In this document: one piece after another, positions 41,301 through 56,300 of the stretch
Layout: each line of letters begins with the position of its first letter
Numbering within the stretch: position 1 is the stretch's first letter
DNA from: Ficedula albicollis
Lineage: Eukaryota > Chordata > Aves > Passeriformes > Muscicapidae
Assembly (NCBI RefSeq): GCF_000247815.1
Contig: NC_021678.1
Span: forward strand, 21,705,255-21,769,254
Reading direction: 5' to 3'
DNA length: 64,000 bases
The notes under the pieces: generated by a model
The model's input: the letters and a program-made list of their open reading frames with translations, nothing else
Databases searched by the model: none
Told to the model about the DNA's origin: nothing
Translations under genes and position numbers: made by a program

Positions 41301-44300
41301 GCTGGAAGCGAAACATAGCTTCTCTTACATTCAATTTTTATCAGACACAAAACATTTAGAAAAGCTATTTCAGCAATATGACCTTTCTGCTTCCTGGGAA
41401 ATATGACAAATGTTGAAACAAGAAATATGGGAATAGTGTTTTTCAGATAATATCTAAGAAATATCACTAGATTATCTTTAATGTCCCTCCCAACCCAAGC
41501 CATTTGATAAATACAGCTGTTACACACTTTGTTGTTTTTAGGAACTTGAAAGTGTGGAGGTGATAAGCAGACTTGAGAATACATGAGGATTGCAAAGAAT
41601 TACAGCAAAATTTTAAAATAATCTAATAAAATACATTTCTAGTCTTAACTTCTCATATCTAAAAGAAGAAATGTTGATTATAATATCAGAATGTGAGATA
41701 AACTTTCTGATGACTGACCCTGCTCACATCAAAATATTCTGTTCTCTAAGCAAAGGATACAATCAAGCACTTAAATTATAGCCAACTTCCTGGAGCAGAT
41801 TTTCAGAGAGACTGTTGGCTCACCATGCCATGGTTCATCCAGCTGCTGAAAACCTCACTTGCAGGGAGACATCATTTTCACTTACTCTGCAATGACACAA
41901 CTGGGTGTATGCTAATAGCAGAGAGTGAACTGCAGAGATCTCCTCAAGGCTCCCGAGAATTCTGCCCTGTGGCACTTCCCATTTAATTCAACATACTCAA
42001 AACAGAGAATTTTTAAGGAAAAGGCAGATGATGCCTTGGGATAATCAGGCCTAAATTTATACTTTATAGAGGAAGCTTGGTATGTTCTCTGTGGGAAGGA
42101 AAGTTGGGCTTTCATGGATCAAAACTGTATGAGGTAATATTTAAGAGCATATCACGAAGAAGAAAACAATGGATTGCAAATGATGATTTTCATCTGACCT
42201 CTTTCTCTCTCCCTCTCTCTCAATCACTGTTTCATACTAGAAGAAACAAATTCATGACAGCCAGCACTAATTAAAAATGCACTAGAACTTAACTGCATTT
42301 TGGAGCTGATGGTGTCAAGGGGACAAGTAATGTCTCTGTCTGTCAGAATGTAAGTTAATTGCTCCACATGATTCCGTCTGAAGATTCAGAAAAGGTCATG
42401 GTCAAAAAAATAGCATATTGGCAAACTTGATGTTTAACAAAGTATTTGTTGTCATAGTCAAGTGTTGATGCCCCATTACACCACTATCATGCTGCAATAA
42501 ACTGCAGCCAACCTTGTTATAAATGATGACATTAGCAAAGATCATTTTCGGGAGACCCTTTCAGCCTCAGGAATATTAGAAAGCATTAGTTTTTTTATTC
42601 TAGGGTTTTTCTCTGGACATAACCATTCTTTAAAAACTAAATATAAGAAGTCTTTGGTCTTTATAACTGGAATGTTTTCAGTATCTCCGTTATGGTGCAA
42701 AAATACCACAGGACAATTTCTAATGACATACTGAACATTGCTGTGTGTAACTCGTATTCAAGACACAGTCTGCTGTATTGGTAACTTATTCAGTAAAAAA
42801 TTTCAATATAATCAATTTGTGATGGAAGTCACAACATTTCCTGCCAGGCTCTCTTAGCAGTTAGGCAAACACAGCAACAGATCCATTTGAGCCCATGTGT
42901 TGGCTTCCAGCTTGTCAGAATTCAGATCAAGCAGCTAAATGTTCATCCCGAGACAAGCAGGGTTAGCACTGTGAACAAAGCACTAAGTGGATGCCATGAC
43001 CCCTGTGGTATCATGCAAATCTGTAAAATCCCCTCACTGCAAGGCAAGAGCCTCATCACAGTCAGCAATAACACAAGGAGAGGATTTTCTTGTATTTGAA
43101 AGTTTAGTGTGGTTTCTCCTTTTTGCAGTGAAAGGATTTAGCGTAATTCAGTGTCTCAAAGATACTTAGCTACTGTTTAGCTGGGTGCTACTGATTAATG
43201 TCTAAGTAGCTGAGAGAAATAATGAGCTTGGGAATGAAAGTGAAGAGCCAAGGAGAGGGGGAGGATGCAAGTGCACCTTGCAGGAGCTCAGGGCGTAGCT
43301 TCTTAGTCACCACTACACCACGAACACTGAAAGAAAGACCCCTTTCATTCCTGCTTTCAAGACATTGCTCTGTACTCTGGAAGTGTATGTATGATGTACA
43401 GAAACCTGCCCATATGCAACCTCATGTAGAACAGCAGACACCCATACACACATCTGCATGTAAACACCCATCAGCAGATTAGTACAGTTTGACCAAACTA
43501 CTCCCATTCCCAGCTAGTGTACCTCCAGGTCTGCTCTGTGTGCAGCTTTAAAGACAATTAAGACATTTCAAAATACATGAAAGAGGCAATCAGCTTTCTC
43601 ATTCTAAAAATGATTCAGAACTCAAAATTAAGGTTGCAAACAGTAAGAGAAGGGAACTGAAGCCAGTGGTATTGACTGTAGGTACTCTGTGTGTGCTTCT
43701 GAGAACTGTTTCAATTTGTCCCAGTTATGATTTTCTAGCCACAGTACTAAGGCTACTACTTTGAATTCAAAGCAAAGGGACAATCCATTCTGAAATTGGT
43801 ACTAAAGCTAGATATACAATTTTTCTAAAGCACTGCATGAGGTACATTTCCTAACAGCCCCACAATTTTAGAAAGAACATTTTAAAAAGCTTATCAAAAT
43901 ATGTTACATAAAAAATAAGATGAAGTTCAACAGAGACAGCGACATCCGTGTTATCCATTTTGCTGTTGCTTCTGCAACCTTATTTATGCACACTGATATT
44001 TTTTCATGACAGATATGGGAATCTGTAATCTGAAGACTGCCATATTAGTTATCTTGCAAGACATTCATTGAATAAAAGAGGTGGGAGAACATTAGGAGAT
44101 ATATTTGTACCTAACCTTGAGATAAAACTTAATTATCTGTCTCCTTATCACCAATCTCTGGTCCAGCTACCAGCTTATTTATTTTTTATTCTAAATGTTT
44201 AGAATGCAATTGTGCTCACTAGTTATCTTATTAAAAATGAAAGTAATCTGATTTTTTTTTTCTTATTCTAAATGTTTAGAATGCAATTGTGCTCACTAGT

Positions 44301-47300
44301 TATCTTATTAAAAATGAAAGGAATCTGATTTTTTTTTCCTGTCACTCTAGGAAGAAATGATTTTAACAGAGTGTCTTTCAGAAGTATTTTCTGCTGCTCT
44401 GTACTCCTGTCTAATCTGTATGTGTGCAGAGCATCACATGAAGAATGCATGCACAGAGTAGGCACAAAAACCAGCACTACCTGTGCCTCGGCTTGGGCTG
44501 TAAGAAGTTTTGTACATTGCAGTAATAGCTGAATCTTCCATGCCCCTTTGCCTTTGCTGGCAAAATCTGTCTTTAGATGAGTCAGAAGCTAAACTCTGCC
44601 AGGTTTAACAAATGTCCACAGAGGATGAACAGATAGAATTATTTATTTCTATTAAGAATACCAGAGAGTATATTTTACAGGAAGTAATTTCATTATCTGT
44701 TGAAGTGCTAAGGTTCAGAATTTCAATACACAAAACTCAACGATGCATTAATTTGATCCGTCTCATTAGCATCCAGGCACATTTAGAGAAAAATGCCAAA
44801 ACTGTTACAGTTGGTTCCAGTCATCAAAGTGATAGGCCCTCAGGGGTTTAACTCTGTAATTAACAGATAATATATATTTCATGAATAATATATATAATAA
44901 AATATATATACTGCATAATGTGAAGTGTACATAATGCATCTCATAATACATGATTAACATGTAAAAAGAGGCAATATTTAAAATCATATTGCCATGAAGT
45001 AAAATTAGTCTGCAAAAATGTTTCAAATTTGATCACTCTATCTAGAAGAGAGAAAACTTATAAAGAACCACAGCTTTACATAATAGGATACTTATTGCTA
45101 CAGCTCAAAGAAAAGTAGGAAAAAAAGATCAAGGGCACCTCATTTGTCTTGCTTCTGCAAATGAGTATGCAAACAGCAGGCAGGGAAACCAAAGCAACTC
45201 TTACAAGCCTTCATCCTTTCCTACTAACATGTAAGGTCTCCTTCTAAATATTTTGATATTTTTTTCACTATTTCAGCTACTTTTTAGAATGGACCAAGCC
45301 TGGTGAAACAAATGTGGTGAGACAATTTTCATGATTTCTTGGTAAATTCCACGTGATAGATTTATGTACTGATCTTTGGCATTACAGATTAGAGATTTGG
45401 CATTAGATCCCATTTCTGGGATCTGTCTCACAAAAGACACCCTTATGTCTCATACAGCAAGTGCATACATAAGGAATACAGAAAGACTCACATGTGAACT
45501 GGAAACACCATCTATCAAATACAGCCATTACCAAAGAAGACTGAAGGACAACAGCCGAGTGTAGAGTTTTCATATATTTGTATTTATATTTTCATATATT
45601 TGTATTCAACAAGACTGAGTCTATAGAGAAGGATCAATGAAAAACTAGATCTTGTTTAAAAGTGCCTCGTAGGCTGTATCATTTGCCTCCTATTACTGAC
45701 AGTCCTGACATATGTGCCTCGTAGGCTGTATCATTTGCCTCCTATCACTGACAGTCCTGACATGCCCTCCTATTACTGACAGTCCTGACATATAAGAAAG
45801 CCCAACTCCATCTCCATTTGAATAAACTTTATACTATTTAGCTACCTACTGATGTCAAATGGAGACAAATTAACACCCCCTCACCCAAACTCAGATGTTT
45901 TCCCCATGGTATCTGAGGAACAACATGTATAAAGGCTGGCATTGGCTTAGACACAAGAACACTGACTAGTTAAAATATTTCTTATAAATGACTGCATTGA
46001 AATATAAGCATCCTAAATGGATTTTATGGAAATATTATGACAAAGAATAATTCAGACTTTATTAAAACCAGGAAAGGTAAAATGCCCCCAGAAATGATCA
46101 TTATCATCCCAAAAGAACAAACAGCTACTAATTATGAGTTTAGCATTTTCTTGCTTAAAGTGATTCTTAATTTTACATATAATATGCCTGTTTTCTACAT
46201 GAAGTGAAACTGATTTTTACTATTTTGAATCTAGTGCTAACAATTGTAATATTGTATTAGACATTTCAGTGCCTGTGTCCCTAAGATACATGGTGCCCTA
46301 TGTGAGAAAAATAGCCTGGAATAATTTTACTTAGCTATTAAACAATTATATCCATGTTCTCTTACAGCTAGAAGGTGGTTTATCATTTCTATTGCTAAAC
46401 TTAAAATAGCTGCTATTTATTTTCACTGTCTGGGAACCTCAACATGACTGGTACAACAAAGATTCTAATTAGAGTAATCTTTCCTGTAACCTGACTGTCT
46501 ATTGTTTTCCAACTCAAACAAGATTTGAATTTGAAGAACAGACACTATCCTGGGTCTATGTAACTTGTAACAATTTTCTACCTTAATAGTCACACTGCAG
46601 CATTTGAAAATTGGCAATTACTCATTTTGCCATGAGCTGGTAACTGAAGGAGAGAAATTCTCATCTCTGAAGAATGGTATAGTAAATAATGGATTAGCAA
46701 AGTCAGGCACTCTCAGTGAAACACTATCCTCTTGCTTACACCAAACAAAGCTAAGGATCAATATAGCATTCCTTCTTATCACAATACACATTTTATGTTA
46801 ACTTTAATCAATTTCATCTCCAGAAATAAAGTGTTTTAAAAAGAAGAAAACTAGCTAGTTTTCTGACTAAAATCATGTTAGTAAAAATTTGACTCTGTAG
46901 AATCAGACAGAAAAACTCAATTTATCTTCCTACAGACTTTTAACAAGTTGTAAAAACATCATACAGTCATCTATAAATGCTACTTGCTAAAAATATTGTG
47001 TTTAAAATAAAACAGTCTACGCTGTTTAAAAGAAAACACTGTGGATTTTTCACAGAAAAGACATAAAAAGTAGAATTCACATTTGCTGACCCTCCATTAT
47101 AAAACTGAGGTCTTTAGGCTAAATTGACAATTCAGACTTGTCCATGAATTGTGGGAAAAGAGAGGCACCTCCATAAGGAAATTCATCCTGTCCTCACACA
47201 AACATCCAAGATAGATAGGAGGAATTGTTCTCTGGAAGTTATTTTTCTATCTCCCTCCAAAATCTGTATAGGGACAAATCATAACTTTGGGTAATACATT

Positions 47301-50300
47301 ATTTTTTCATAGCTAAGCTCAAAAAAGATGAACTAATCCTCTCATGCCTTTGGCTGGGAATCCTAGTTTTGTGGTAAGGTTTTGCTAGGGTTTAACTTTT
47401 CTCTTTTTTTTCCTTGTGCAGACTGACTATTTTGGCTTGGAGTCTCAGCATCTCAGAGGCATCTGGCAAGAACTCCTACAGTCTTACACCTGCAATGCCA
47501 TCAGAGACATTTGTGAGTCTGTTCTGGAGAGCTGACAGGGAGCACAGACTTCCAGTGGCTCCTGTAACAGCATTACATCTCTGATGGGCAATGAGGAAGG
47601 ATGCTACCAGCTTATTAGGCTTTCAATACAAGTGTGGGCAAGAACTAAGGCAGAAGAGATAAAGGGTCATTATAGCACAGTTTGTAATGATTAAATAAGG
47701 CTTGGAATCAAGCCTGTTTCTGGTTTGGGGGATTTTTTTTTTCCCTCCATAAGAAACCAACAGAAACATTTCAATTCTTCCTGTTCAGATAAAGGTATCT
47801 CAACTTGGCCACTACCAGTTCTGCATATTTCTGTCTCCTGAGTAAACTATCAGCATACAATAAATACCCAGATTTTTGTACACATCTAAGCTACATTCTT
47901 TCTGGATGCTATTTATAGTCTATGAAAAGCAAAGAATACAGAAATAAGAGTGACAGTTTGTTTATAATTGGTATGTTCTAGGAAGACATTAAGAAAATAG
48001 AACAACTAATATTCCATACCTGAGTAGGGGTTGCTTTGGATAAGAAGGTTGGTCACTGTTTTGGCATGGCTGAGGTTTTTTTGTGACTTGCTTATAAATA
48101 TTCCTGGCAGTTACTCCAATCCATAGCATAGTAGAGAGTGTAGAATAATGCAGTACTATGCCAACCTAAAAAAAGAGTGGACAATTAAGCAACTCAATAA
48201 ATGGATCAGTAAAACAAAAGTTTTACAAGAATCTTACTTCATGAGGGCACGAGCAAACAGATTTTTAAATGGAATTTATAAATGTATCTAACAGTTGCAC
48301 TTAAAACCAGTTATTTAATCTACCATAGACAGTATCTGTAATACCAGAAGCCATGTTAGGAAATGGAGATACAAAAACATTTGTTTTCTAAGAACCTGTT
48401 TAATGAAAGCATTTTACACTGGATTTAAAATAATGTAAATCTTAGTTTGTGTTGCACTTCATTAGCATATCATGAGAATGCAATTTAAAATTTAATGGCA
48501 GGCCAGCATTTTTGCTTGCTGTTATGTTATATCCTTTGAGTTTTCAGGAATGTCCTGCTGTAGTTCTCTCTCTGCTATACACATGCAAGCTTGACTTCTG
48601 GCAATGGTATCAGTGCTATTTGTACTGATAAATCCAGATTATTTTCAGACATATTTTAGGAAAATTATAAACTTAGCTAGAGAATTTTAAAAATAAATGA
48701 CTCTTTGCATCCCCCCTTAAAAAGAATTATAAAATCTAATAGTGTTATTATCACTTTGTCTCCAAGAAACTGGTGTGTTTATCATTGAAAGGAAAACAAA
48801 GTACCAACACCTCTGAAATGCTAACATCTTTGTTATGTTAGGAATTGTTATTCATTACTATGGAAGCAGTAATTGGAATTTTATCCAATCTCCAGTGCTT
48901 TATTACATCAGCTAAGTCTGCATCTGATTATATAAAATGAGGTTACCTTTGAAGCAATAACCTGACATTTTGCAGTGACAAGTAAAATATTGCTATAATT
49001 GGAAAGAACATAAATGTTTAAGGAATACAGAGAATTGCTGAATAAAGCTAACACAAATCTATTATAATGATTTATTTGAACCAGTGTTCATTTTTGCTCC
49101 ACTTGAAACAAAATAACTGATGAGTAAAGGAAAAAAAAATTCCATGCATTTTGTTTATATTTAGTACTATAGCTCCAAACTTAAAGATAGCAGCAAACAT
49201 CATCAACAGAAACCCTTTGTAATTTTCTCTGGGACCTGTCTGTCACATTAGACAAGGGAGGACAAAGCCTTCATCACTGCTGTTGCTTGAGGTAAAAGAA
49301 GCAGAAATAAGAGAAGGAGACAGCTGTGTATTATGGGCTGGCAGATGCTGCCAGTTGAGGGGCTGGTGCTGTCTGGACTTGGTTCACAGCAGCTTGCAGA
49401 GTTTCTGAAGGGATGCCCTGAACAGGACCATGAGCAGCGAGGGGGATGAGAAAGGGGGAAGAAAAAGGAGGCAGAAATAATAATGAGAAAGAAATGGAAA
49501 AAAAATCTAGATATTAGCTCCTAACCTCTTTCTCATTTCAGCATAGCCCTGCTGCTATATATTCTGTTTCATATTAGCTCCTAACCTCTTTCTCATTTCA
49601 GCCCTGCTGCTATATATTCTGTTTTCCACACAAGCATGCACAATACTAGGAACAGCTGAAATGAATTCCATGCCAAAAGGCACCTACATGTGAAATTTTG
49701 AAAACATATATGACCATACAGACAGAAATCATCAGCCACTTAAATGAATGCAAAATCTAAAAACAGTACAACAGAACAATTTTATTGAACTTTCAAGGAG
49801 GCAACTGAACTGCCTGAAAACACCAGGGCTATGCCACACCTGCACCACATTGCTGTTTTCCACAGTGTGCTCATGTCTCAGCAACTCAGTTACTTCTGAT
49901 ACATGGAGAAACAAACAGGGAGGAGGCAAAAATGTTATCATCCTCTCTGCTACCTCTATATTGATCCACAGCTTTCTCTCAAAAAACCCCCCAAAAAAAC
50001 AAGAAATGTTATCATCCTCTCTGCTACCTCTATATAGATCCACAGCTTTCTCTCAAAAAACCCCCAAACAAAACAAATTCCCACACAAGCATGCACAATA
50101 CTAGGAACAGCTGAAATGAATTCCATGCCAAAAGGCACCTACATGTGAAATTTTGAAAACATATATGACCATACAGACAGAAATCATCAGCCACTTAAAT
50201 GAATGCAAAATCTAAAAACAGTACAACAGAACAATTTTATTGAACTTTCAAGGAGGCAACTGAACTGCCTGAAAACACCAGGGCTATGCCACACCTGCAC

Positions 50301-53300
50301 CACATTGCTGTTTTCCACAGTGTGCTCATGTCTCAGCAACTCAGTTACTTCTGATACATGGAGAAACAAACAGGGAGGAGGCAAAAATGTTATCATCCTC
50401 TCTGCTACCTCTATATTGATCCACAGCTTTCTCTCAAAAAACCCCCCAAAAAAACAAGCACAAAAACCCAAACCCCCAAGCATTTGCATTTCTTGCTTGA
50501 AGGAAACAAGGATTTATCCTGAAGATACAGGGCTTCCTTATGACTAACAGATTTGACATGACACAGCAGAAGTGTGCAATTTGGAAGGGTGCACTGAGCT
50601 GTTACACTAAATTTTAGAATTTTTGCTGTTATTCACCCACTAATAAATAGTAAATAAATGCTTGTCGCACTTCACATTGAAAATTCAGTGTTTCAAAAGT
50701 GCTGGGTTTTGCTCTCTGCCTCTTCCTTCCCCTTGTCTCCCCACTGACATCAGTTATGTCACAGCATCTTCCTCACTGTGCTTAGGGACTGAGACTGCAA
50801 GTTCTTTTGTCCCCTGCAGTGGGATCACCTCTTTCTAACTCTCTCAGGCCAGGAAGGCCCCTTGGCCCTATGGTAGAAATATGAGATGGCAGCTCATGAC
50901 ATGGCAGGGAAGGATAAAACTCAACAGAAGACCAAGGGGGCTTTGTTCAGTAAACTCCTGCTTGACTCTCTTACCAAATGCAAGCTTGAGGTTATGCAAG
51001 AAATAAATTTGTCCAGTGTACAAATTTACCTCTGTGTATCTTGTTACTGGATTTCTACCTCTGTAAAGCTTCAGAGGCCAAAACCTATATACAAATTAAA
51101 TACCAAAGTGATAACTTAAAACTGTTTTCACTATTAGCAGAACTTTTGTATTTCACATAAAATTGTATGGAAAGGGTTGAGTTTTCTATACAGAATAAAG
51201 GATTATGATTGGAAATACTGAAGTGATGACCCCTATTTTTAAGGAGGTTTTCCACTGACAGGCCAAGTGGTACAGAAAAAATGCCAGGATATATGCATTG
51301 AAAAGCTCTTCAATAACCACAGCTATATGGTAAAAATTTTCTTGTTTTCTTGGATTTTTTTTTACATTCCAGTGTTCTTAGAACTCTTATCTTTGGGAAT
51401 AAGCACTAGCATTTTGAATAGAAGATTATACTTTCCTTCAGTAAGAAGATGCTGTCTGTGCTCCTTCAATAAAGTTCAGTACCCTAGAGATAAGTTAAGT
51501 TCTACATGATGCGGTTACCATGGTAATGATCAGAATACACATTTATGCAAAGCATTTTGGCACAAAAAGGTCTCTTGATCAGCTTTTAGTTGCACACAAT
51601 TTTCTTTGTTTTTCCCCAAATTTTTAGTTTAATTTCTTTTTTTTTCTAATTGTAATAATATTTTAGATAAGATTGTACTTCTTAATTCAGTTCTATTTAA
51701 AGAAAGACACAGATATGCATGGACATTCTGATTAAACTACTAATCCTGCAATTAAAATGATTCTTTTCTGGGAGACGAAGGGATTCAGGAATTTCTCTGC
51801 AGTCCGTAACACCACTGGATGTGAATGTTTAATGATCTTTAAACATTTAGCATTAGCAAAACCCCATGCTCCCTTCACAGGTAGAAAATTTAGAGCAAGA
51901 AGTTGAACTTCTGGGTTGAACTTGTAGGCTGGTGGCCAGTATGGAACAGGCTTTGCCTTTCTTGCTGAAGATTTACTGCCTTACAGAAATTAATTCACAA
52001 GCAGCTTCACATACGACATTCCTCAAGAATAAGGAAGATCTCAACCTTGCCAAAGTTTACATGGAAGCTTTTATTTTATAAACAACATGGAGGCTCTTGA
52101 AAATGTGATTGGAGTGATCATGCAATAAAAAAATAAGGTTCTGTCCTTCTCCACAAGTTTTCTGCCTCCCGAATCTTGGGCCCAGAAGTCCATTCTTCAT
52201 GCTTCAACATGTGGAACTGATGAATTGATCCCCCAGCATCCATAACCTCATGGCTATCATGCTTTCCTCTAAAGCAGGAGCCACAAAACAGAAATCTTTT
52301 GAGAGTACAGAATTGCTGCCTCCCACACACAGGGAGTGATCCAGCCACAGTTGTGTCTCCTTCTGCCTCATTCTTCACTTGAAAGGAATGAGCTTCCTTC
52401 TGCTTTTTGAAGCAAACTAATCTGCGCCCCTGACTGGGAGATGGAAGGGCTGACTGCTGGCTCAAGCGTCTTTCTGGCAGTGCACTGCCTCTGATTTACC
52501 CCTGCTGCTCCTAACATGACCTCTGACTTGCTGAAATATTTTGCCAGTAAACTCAAGAGTCTGAATTCTACAACAGCCGACGTTCAGTGACACCCAGAGT
52601 GAGATTCAAGGGTAATCTAAAGAGTCTGTAAATTCATTCACTCAGGAAATGTGTGAAGATGCAATCAACTCTTCTAGATCAGCTCTCTAACATCAATTTT
52701 TTTTGTAAATCATAAAGACTGCAGAGAACATATGCAAGTGAAGGGTCTATACAGAATCCTCTCTGAAACAGATATGCAGGGTTAAAAGGGATATTTAGAT
52801 TTTTAGATTTCACATAAAAATAAATGTCTGACCATTTCTGAAATGACTCTTTTTGTCTGACTGTTTTGCCTTGAAGGGGATTTGAAGGTTCTTTCAGCTA
52901 TCACAGAAAATGGGCCCATTTCCATAGCATTAATTCCTGATGTTTAACCTGTAAGTACTCATTTAGAGACAGAAGGAGATCCAAATGAAGCTAATTTAGA
53001 ACCGCCCTTTTTAGTTAAATTTGAAGGATAAAAGTTAACTTAGTCTATTATTTCACATTGATAAGTATGCTGCAGTGAATTTTTTGTGGAAGCTTTAGGG
53101 GTAATTACAATAGGAAAGGTGGTGGTTGACTGGCTTTTATACAACATTTCAATGATTAGGACAAAAAATACTTGCACTTGGAATCTTTCCCTATGCACAC
53201 AGGCAATAAAAAGTGAAAATTGCATGCTGCAGGTTGAAGTTGTGCTTTGAATTTTAGCAGAATGAAGAATACCTGGGAATGGCAACTGATGGTGTTACAC

Positions 53301-56300
53301 CTGTGGTATAAATAATATTTTAGTGCTGCTTGAAGCAGCAACATTTTCACAAATATATTTTAAGCCCCAATATCAGGGCTTTGGCACATTGGAGATTAAA
53401 TCACGGTGTTCTCAAAGTGAACAGTTTTTCAGCCTCTATTATCAGCTATTGGAGCCTTGTCTTAGATTGTTTGCACTATTTCATCCATTAGCCCTGTCTA
53501 ATTACATCAGTCAATTTCTACCAGGAAATAAAGGACATCTTTGTATTGTGTCACTTGTATCTTTTCTATATTGTCCTATTTTGATGATATTGTCTGTTGA
53601 TGTAACATATTACCAGGTTAAATAAATAACATTATCAAACTGGTTAGCAGACTTATAAGGATGGTTCAATCCAGTTCCAGTTAAGTGTGCACATTTTTTA
53701 GCACCTCAGAACCTGGCCCTATCCCATAGCAAGAGACAGATGCCACTGATAATGCACTTTATTAAGATAGCCCTGTAGTTTATGTACTACTTAGAAAAGG
53801 CTATTAATAACACATTTATCTCAATCAATTTTTCATTATAGCTGTTAATACCACGTTGCTACCATGCAAGCTGCAAAGTAAATAATCAGACAAAGACTGA
53901 AACAACAGATGGTCATTTGTGACCATGTAATTACACGGCCATGGCTGCCCTACAAACTAATCTGCTACTATCACTTGCAAACTGCAGACAAAGACAATGG
54001 TAAGTGATATTTCAATTTGCTAGAACTTACAAATTAATTATGACATAATGCACTAGATACTGTGAGATATTTCTCTCAAAATAATCTAGTGGACAACTGT
54101 TGTTTTTAAATGAATATCATGTAATACACTTAGGTAGACATCACATGTAGAACATCACAGTGCTTACAGACTGTGCTGTTTATTGATGCTCATGCACAAG
54201 AATACACAAAAGGCTTCCAAAGCACCTCATTGAATACTAGAGTGATAACTCTTACACTATGAATATAGTTACAATTATGCAGTGACTCTGCAGGAGTTGG
54301 CTCCTGACTCTTGCTATTTACACCCTTCCAAGCCATTCAGAAGAACTGGGTTGGTGACAGGCAAAAAATCTGAGAGAACATTGGCTAAACTAAGTGCTTT
54401 ACTACAGGAAAATACCAACAACATTCATGAGACCTGGTGCACTTCTACAAAATCTGAGAGGAAGAAATATTCAAGGCAAACAAATTGCAACAAGCCCTCA
54501 TCAGACATTACAGAAGATGACTGAAGTGACTCTCTTTATACACTGGACAGATTCAGCCTTTATACTCAGAGCAGCTGAATCCAGCTCTGTCTGTGCTTCT
54601 CACCACACTACTGCCCCAAAAAATGCTGAGGCAAGAGATGTGAAACAGTCCAGCAGGGCAAACAAGTATGTTAAATCACAAGCATAAATCATAAATCACA
54701 AGTATTTTGGTCTGCTGTGCCTCCTTAGGGATCATCCAGTGAAGGCAGGGCCACCCTCAGGCAAACAGGATATGTGTTACAGAAGTGAAGCAGTAACTTC
54801 AGTCCCACACATTCAACCCAAAGTCCAGGAAAGACAGAAGTACTCTGGATTAATAGTTTTCAACTATCCTGTACAGCAGAGAAATATCAAGATTTTCAAG
54901 GCTTTTCTTAAAAGAAAACCAATAAGAATGAGGCAATCTGAGTGTTGAAGTTAATCCATTGACCACCATTTAGAGAAACTCATGTGACAACCAAATACTA
55001 AACATTCCCAGTGCTGGCCTTTTGAAAAGCTTAGGATCCAGGAACAACATAAGAAAAGAAGGAGAACCGTCAATATTATGTTAACAACTCATCTGCAAGT
55101 TTCAATTCTATTAGTAAGAATTACTAAGACAGATACTTACAGCTTGACATATAATTGGATATTTAATGCGATTGATCCCACCAGCAAAAACAGCAAATGT
55201 GAGAGCAGTATGGAAACAGAAGTTGAGAAGCATGTGCCATCCTTTTCTGCTTATTCGGATTGTGCTGTTGAAAAAAAAAAATCACATTTTAAAATTAAAA
55301 CCCCAACAAATTTATTATGAAAATTAGTATTTGGGAAAAACGCTTCATTTGATAGAATAAAATTCTCAGATTCTTGAATACCTATGTAACAATCTACCCA
55401 TAGGACAGAGTCTGACCTATATAGCACTGAAATAAATGATAAAAAGGTGAAATGTCAAAACCATAAAAGTCTACTGATTTAAAGTTTCCTCCACCAAATC
55501 AAGCATTTAAAGTAGAGTACTAAAGGCAAAAGGCTTATTGCATAGCTTCACGTATGCAGAACTTTAACAAGACATCTCTAAAGGATTAAATGGAAGCTGA
55601 AGATCAGAAGACATTGCATAATTAATAATTAATTATAAATAATTAATATTTAGCAGCTTCTAACGTACAATACATTCCTACTCTTAAATTGCTAATGGTC
55701 TTTAACCAGAAGTAGTAGTTAAAATGGCATTTATATAAATTTTTCATACCAAAGAAAACACAAGTTTCCTAAGCCCAAAATTTAGAAGACAAAGGAAGTT
55801 TCTTTTATTCAGTGATAGTTACCAGTCTTCCAACCAAACTTGCTCTTAAAAGCCAATATGGCAAGTGTAGCTGACCAAAGTGCTGCTTGACTGGAATTTG
55901 CCAGAAAGCAATTTGATAGTGCTCATGGTTTTCTATTCAATTGTTGAGTTAGAAATCTTAGGAAAACTGTGCAGAAAATTTAAACCTATGTGTTAGGAAA
56001 GCTCAGGAACAGCTTAAGAAAGGTTGAAATAAACTTTGTTTTGATTTCTCTAGTGTAAATCACATTGCTGCCATTATTATCCAACAGTAATTCAAATAAT
56101 CTTTATTTAGTTTTACAGTAAGAGTTAGAAACATTCAAGTGTCATGCTGATCATTTAATATGTGTTTAAAGTGGAATTCTTACCTGTGATGGACAATGTA
56201 GGTGATAATGGAAGCAAACAGGCACAACAACATAACTGCAGTACATGCATAAACCACAGGGTGCAGGAACTCCCCTGGGTACTGGGGGAAAGACAGCACT

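Larger units (their letters stand above)
23548..48019 (-). other. ADGRA1: ADGRA1 large intron (24.5 kb)
   Basis: Between the TM3 and TM4 exons. It contains most of the local tandem duplications, the 7-bp minisatellite (26757-26921), a GGTT-rich tract (about 40930-41010) and a CR1 fragment (about 37640-37960). A modestly GC-richer patch at 29980-30125 has no recognised gene. No other exon was supported. Confidence 0.88.
48166..55140 (-). other. ADGRA1: ADGRA1 intron (7.0 kb)
   Basis: Between the TM2 and TM3 exons. It holds the adjacent 49511-49625 and 49626-50458 duplications. The rest (50459-55140) is ordinary AT-rich sequence in which I see no gene or identifiable element. Confidence 0.9.

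Noticed and set aside
49732..50547. Paired frames of 100-118 codons on both strands, seemingly duplicated genes
   Set aside because: They are the same non-coding block copied. Sense and antisense frames are equally long, and no motif was found.
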